A stretch of DNA of 17,758 nt from Thermoplasmatales archaeon ex4484_36 (lineage in GTDB: Archaea; Thermoplasmatota; Penumbrarchaeia; Penumbrarchaeales; EX4484-36), in NCBI GenBank assembly GCA_002254765.1, contig NJDV01000014.1:1-17758 (forward strand), written 5' to 3'. Within the stretch, counting starts at the first letter, position 1. Each line of letters starts with the position of its first letter. Both the position numbers and the translations under genes were made by a program. Below the pieces are notes generated by a model, which did no database searches, was not told the DNA's origin, and saw only the letters and a program-made list of their open reading frames with translations. Below, in pieces: positions 14,913 through 17,758 of the stretch.

Positions 14913-16058
14913 ATGGTCAGTAAGGAGGAGAAGATAAGGGAGCTTGAGGAGAAGATCGATGGCCTGAAGAGAAAGATTGACGGGCTTAAGATAGAGGAGA
15001 GTGAGAGGTCGTCACTTGAAGAGAGGATCAATGTCGCCCGGGAGGCACTGAAAGAGGGGAAGGTAAAGGAGGCCGCTGGTATCGTTAAAGAGATCATTGC
15101 GAAGGTGAAAAGCGCACGCGCGAAACCCAAGAAAGCGAAACGCCCAGCAAAGAAGGAGGAGGGAGTTGGGAAAGAGGACGCTGTGGCTGCATTGAAAAGG
15201 GCTAAGGGCCTCATAGACGCTGGAGGCGTATCGGAAGGGAGCCTGAAGGAGGCTCAGGTGAAGTTCTCCATGGGACAGGCATATTTCAGAGAGGGGAGGT
15301 TCAAAGATGCTGTGGAGGCCCTTAAAGAGGCTGAGAATATAATTCTCATAGCAAGGGAGGCCGAGAAGAAACTGGAGGAGGTCGAGAAGGAGGCTGCGGA
15401 AGAGGAGGAAGTGGAGGAGGGGAAGGAGGCCGAGAAGAAACCGGAGGAGGTCGAGAAGGAGGCTGTGGAAGAGGAGGAAGTGGAGGAGGGGAAGGAGGCC
15501 GAGAAGAAACCGGAGGAGGTCGAGAAGGAGGCTGCGGAAGAGGAGAAAGTGGAGGAGAAGGTTGAGGAGGAGAAATATCTGAAGGTGATAGAGGATTTCT
15601 TTGGAAGGCTGGAGAGGTTGAAAGGTCTTGGCGGGGACCTATCACCTATTGAAGAGCACATCAGGTTTATAGAGGGAGCACGGGATGCTGGGGATACAAG
15701 AGGGGCGGCGGAGACCGCAGCCTCGTTGGAGGATTGGCTTGACCAGTACATCTCTGCATTGGAAGGGAAGGCTGAGGGGGTGGTGAAGGGGGAAGAGGAA
15801 GGCCTGCGAGCAAAGATTGATGAGTTCCTACGGAAAGTGGAGGAGATAGAGAACCTTGGAGGGGACACTACTCCCATAAAGGAGCATCTGGCATACATAA
15901 ACGGAGCACTCTCTGCCGGGGATATCAAGGGTGCTTTTGACGTCGTGGAGACGCTGTCTGAATGGGTAGAGACGTACCTCGATACCTTGCATGCTCCTCA
16001 GGTTGAGGAGGAGAAGGCGGGCGAAGGAGGAGGTCGCGGTGGAGGAGAGAGGGGCTGA
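14913..16058 (+). CDS. Helical-repeat coiled-coil protein, fragment 1
   Basis: First part of a gene that spans to 17606 (~897 codons) with two frame breaks. It has no signal peptide or membrane segment, so it is cytosolic. It opens with a coiled coil, MVSKEEKIRELEEKIDGLKR, then a helical hairpin (REALKEGKVKEAAGIVKEII), a Lys/Ala-rich basic patch (KPKKAKRPAKK), a TPR-like hairpin (GQAYFREGRFKDAVEALKEA), a Glu-rich tandem repeat (separate entry) and two full ~65-residue modules. Module pattern: long helix, L-x-x-L-x-x-x-G-x-D, second helix ending G-A-x-x-A-G-D, third helix. Examples: LGGDLSPIEEHIRFIEGARD and LGGDTTPIKEHLAYINGALS. The final codons after about 16020 (GEGGGRGGGERG) are wrong-frame. 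I do not recognise a family; a scaffold role is inference. Confidence 0.68.
   Translation: MVSKEEKIRELEEKIDGLKRKIDGLKIEESERSSLEERINVAREALKEGKVKEAAGIVKEIIAKVKSARAKPKKAKRPAKKEEGVGKEDAVAALKRAKGLIDAGGVSEGSLKEAQVKFSMGQAYFREGRFKDAVEALKEAENIILIAREAEKKLEEVEKEAAEEEEVEEGKEAEKKPEEVEKEAVEEEEVEEGKEAEKKPEEVEKEAAEEEKVEEKVEEEKYLKVIEDFFGRLERLKGLGGDLSPIEEHIRFIEGARDAGDTRGAAETAASLEDWLDQYISALEGKAEGVVKGEEEGLRAKIDEFLRKVEEIENLGGDTTPIKEHLAYINGALSAGDIKGAFDVVETLSEWVETYLDTLHAPQVEEEKAGEGGGRGGGERG
15361..15557 (+). repeat. 69-nt tandem repeat (2 full copies plus a partial third) encoding a Glu-rich 23-residue unit
   Basis: Copies begin at 15361, 15430 and 15499. Copies 1 and 2 differ at two of 69 positions; copy 3 drifts at its end. 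Each encodes A-E-K-K-(L/P)-E-E-V-E-K-E-A, then (A/V)-E-E-E-E-V-E-E-G-K-E. The unit is a whole number of codons, so copy number can vary without breaking the frame. It forms an acidic spacer between the N-terminal hairpins and the ~65-residue modules. Confidence 0.9.
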
Positions 16059-17115
16059 AGTGGAGGAAAAAGAAGCTGTGGAGAAGGCACCCGAGAGGGA
16101 AGAGGAAGGGGCAAAGATCGAGGAGGAAAGGAAGAAGGAGATTGCCCAGAAGCTGGAGGAATATGAGAAGGAAATGGATAAGCTTGCGGAAGAGGGCCTG
16201 GATGTTGGTCCCTTAAGGAGGATACACTCCCTGACGAAAGGAAAGCTTGAAGCAGGGGAGCTGGAGGGTGCAGGAGAGCTTCTTAGAAGGTTTGAGATTG
16301 CTCACAGAAACCTAATTAAGAAAAAGTACTCGAGCAAGATCGAGGAACTTCAGAGGAGGTTGGAAGAGAGGGCAGGTTATTTTGCATCCCAGGGGGTGGA
16401 TGTGGAGACCGAAGACCTCAGCGGGTTAATGGATTCCATAAAGAAAGAGCTTGAGGAAGGGGACGTGAAAAGGGTTGGCGGGCTCATAGAGGAGTTCGAA
16501 AGAAGGCTCGCCAGCTTTGAGAGGGATGCGTACAACATGCTCTATCAGAGGAGAATGATTCCCATTATAAATGGGATAAAAAGCCTGGAGGAGAGAGGGG
16601 TGGATGTTTCCCGCCTTAGGGGACATCTAGAGAGCGTAAAGGAGCTTTTTATGGGGGGTGACTACAGTGGTTGGGAGAGGGAATCCCTCCAGCTCGAGAG
16701 GAACGTTCAGGCTTATGAGGCCAATTACCTGCTGAACAGGCTGAGAGAAGCTGTTGTGAAGCTAGGCGAGGTTGGGGGACCACAGGGGGTCTACACCCAG
16801 AAGTATAACGAGGCGGTAGGAGCCTACAGGGAGGGATCCTTTGCAGCGGTCATTGAGATGTGCGAGAGTACCTTGAAAGAGACAGAGCGGGTCATTGAGA
16901 TGTGCGAGAGTACCTTGAAAGAGACAGAGCGCCTCTACGAGGAACACTCCCACAGGAGGCTGAAAGAGAGCCTCTTGGAGCTCATAACCCGGGGTGAGCA
17001 ACTGGGGGTGAGCACAGAACCCTACAGGGAGACACTCAGCCGTTCAGACGAGCTTACGAGCTTTTCACGGAGGGTGGGGGAGAGAAGGCGAAAAGGATTC
17101 TTGAAGAGAGCATAG
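15991..17115 (+). CDS. Helical-repeat coiled-coil protein, fragment 2
   Basis: Continuation in the +1 frame. The ATG at 15991 is fortuitous: the first residues (LLRLRRRRRA) are wrong-frame, and real coding resumes near AKEEVAVEERGAEVEEKEA (about 16020), so the break lies around 16005-16040 in a G-rich run. It then carries four or five modules: EEYEKEMDKLAEEGLDVGPL, ERAGYFASQGVDVETEDLSG, GIKSLEERGVDVSRLRGHLE, AVVKLGEVGGPQGVYTQKYN and LLELITRGEQLGVSTEPYRE, each followed by a short-linker hairpin with a G-D or G-S turn. Coding quality ends near 17045; the last residues (SFSRRVGERRRKGFLKRA) are wrong-frame. A perfect in-frame duplication sits inside the fourth of these modules. Confidence 0.66.
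   Translation: MLLRLRRRRRAKEEVAVEERGAEVEEKEAVEKAPEREEEGAKIEEERKKEIAQKLEEYEKEMDKLAEEGLDVGPLRRIHSLTKGKLEAGELEGAGELLRRFEIAHRNLIKKKYSSKIEELQRRLEERAGYFASQGVDVETEDLSGLMDSIKKELEEGDVKRVGGLIEEFERRLASFERDAYNMLYQRRMIPIINGIKSLEERGVDVSRLRGHLESVKELFMGGDYSGWERESLQLERNVQAYEANYLLNRLREAVVKLGEVGGPQGVYTQKYNEAVGAYREGSFAAVIEMCESTLKETERVIEMCESTLKETERLYEEHSHRRLKESLLELITRGEQLGVSTEPYRETLSRSDELTSFSRRVGERRRKGFLKRA
16849..16932 (+). repeat. 42-nt tandem duplication inside the helical-repeat gene
   Basis: Units 16849-16890 and 16891-16932 are identical except for the last base. Each encodes V-I-E-M-C-E-S-T-L-K-E-T-E-R, that is 14 residues or exactly two heptads. The duplication therefore lengthens one helix while keeping frame and coiled-coil register. 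The near-identity means it is recent or an assembly artefact. Confidence 0.92.
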
Positions 17116-17606
17116 AAACTCTGAGGGCAGAGGTCGAAGTGGCTGAGAGCCTGAGGAAGAGGGTGGAGGAACTCTCCGGAGAGTTGAATGAAATATGGAA
17201 CCAGCTGCTCCCCATGGCCCGCAAGGGGTATCCCACATCAGAGGTTTCTAGGAAGGTACAGAAGGCAAGAGAGCTCCTCAAAGAGATGAAGGTGGATGAG
17301 GCGGCTGAGCTCGTGGAGAAGATACGTGGGGATATTGAGAGGCTCTCGAAGGGCCCGACGAAGGAGGTGAGGGAAGAGGTTGCCGAAGAGGGAGAGCTGG
17401 AGACCTTAAGGGCGAAGGAACTTTCCATAATAATCTCCCAGATAAGAGATAGGATCACCAAGATGAAGGCCCTTGGTATAGATACTAGCAAGTATCAGAG
17501 CGACCTTCTTCTCATGCTTCAGACCTTTAAAAGAGGTGAGCTAGACAGGGCTGTGGAGCAGGGGAGGCGGTGCCTCTCAAACATAAAGAAGGAACTCGGC
17601 GAATAA
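17052..17606 (+). CDS. Helical-repeat coiled-coil protein, fragment 3 (C-terminus)
   Basis: The third frame of the same gene. It has no start of its own; the frame is open from 16998 (after a stop) and gives sensible sequence from about AYELFTEGGGEKAKRILEES, which completes the module begun in the previous fragment. Two further modules follow: NQLLPMARKGYPTSEVSRKV with MKVDEAAELVEKI, and DRITKMKALGIDTSKYQSDL with KRGELDRAVEQGRRC, before the stop at 17604-17606. The protein therefore ends on a complete module, which argues that all three fragments are one gene with an intact 3' end. It precedes the glycosyltransferase by 42 nt. Confidence 0.66.
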   Translation, partial: AYELFTEGGGEKAKRILEESIETLRAEVEVAESLRKRVEELSGELNEIWNQLLPMARKGYPTSEVSRKVQKARELLKEMKVDEAAELVEKIRGDIERLSKGPTKEVREEVAEEGELETLRAKELSIIISQIRDRITKMKALGIDTSKYQSDLLLMLQTFKRGELDRAVEQGRRCLSNIKKELGE

Positions 17607-17648
17607 CAACCGGAGAGAGCGTTCAATGGGGATAGGGCCCCCAGGGTT

Positions 17649-17758
17649 ATGAGAGAGATGAAGGAGATGCGAGTGCTTCATGTGAACAACATAGCGGATG
17701 TGGCCGGCACCCTCTCCCGTGCACAAAGGGAGATTGGGATGAGCTCAGAGGTGGCAGC
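17649..17758 (+). CDS. Glycosyltransferase, GT-B type (N-terminus only, cut by window edge)
   Basis: Only about 36 residues are visible. After three possible ATG starts (17649, 17658, 17667) comes MRVLHVNNIADVAGTLSRAQ, the first beta-strand and loop of nucleotide-sugar glycosyltransferases of the GT4/GT1-like GT-B fold, which typically begin M-x-(I/V)-L-x-(V/I)-N. The start at 17667 matches the usual family N-terminus best. No clear SD separates them. The acceptor is unknown; surface glycoprotein or lipid glycosylation is plausible from the neighbours. Confidence 0.6.
   Translation, partial: MREMKEMRVLHVNNIADVAGTLSRAQREIGMSSEVA

Noticed and set aside
15361..15557. CRISPR array
   Set aside because: The repeats are head-to-tail, codon-sized, without unique spacers, and lie within a coding frame.
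15254..15928. Long open frames on the minus strand opposite the helical-repeat gene, Ser/Phe-rich or Pro/Ser-rich
   Set aside because: They are the reverse reading of Glu/Lys-rich codons and of the 69-nt repeat; the plus strand has a TATA box, an SD and real helical periodicity.

Overview
The window is a piece of an archaeal chromosome. The evidence is an archaeal-type replication set (small primase subunit PriS, GINS subunit Gins51, replication factor C large subunit), an archaeal-type aspartyl-tRNA synthetase, TATA boxes about 25 nt ahead of expected transcript starts, and GGTG/GGAGG ribosome-binding sites. The two secreted, membrane-anchored proteins with Asp-box, cadherin-like, PKD-like and PPC-like modules suit a euryarchaeon. 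I lean towards Thermoplasmatota, but the sequence alone does not prove it.

Layout. (1) 1-290, minus: N-terminal part of hydrogenase maturation protein HypE. (2) About 425-4135, plus: a very large type I surface protein that reads in three successive frames. (3) 4242-4865, minus: a small AT-hook/helix-turn-helix DNA-binding protein. (4) 5111-7381, plus: priS then gins51, a tight replication pair. (5) 7402-8127, minus: cis-prenyltransferase (uppS family). (6) 8306-9952, plus: rfcL. (7) 10030-11379, minus: aspS. (8) 11529-13983, plus: a second type I surface protein with one frame break, followed after 27 nt by (9) an SbcD-like archaeal metallophosphoesterase (14011-14772). (10) 14913-17606, plus: a roughly 900-residue charged protein made of repeated ~65-residue helical modules, with two frame breaks. 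(11) 17649-end: start of a glycosyltransferase. No intergenic stretch exceeds 300 bases, and I saw no tRNA, rRNA, CRISPR array or insertion sequence.

How it fits together. The middle is information processing: primer synthesis (PriS), the CMG-type helicase cofactor (Gins51) and clamp loading (RfcL), with tRNA charging beside it. The flanks concern the cell envelope: two glycosylatable surface proteins, a polyprenyl-phosphate carrier synthase, a glycosyltransferase and a large cytosolic coiled-coil/helical-repeat protein. A link between these envelope parts is inference from proximity only.

The most striking pattern is that the three long repetitive or modular genes together carry five reading-frame breaks, while the compact housekeeping genes carry none that is certain. 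Each break is bridged by continuous protein-like sequence in the next frame. They are either sequence/assembly errors or recent lesions in fast-evolving genes. I did not find a clear new defence or mobile system.
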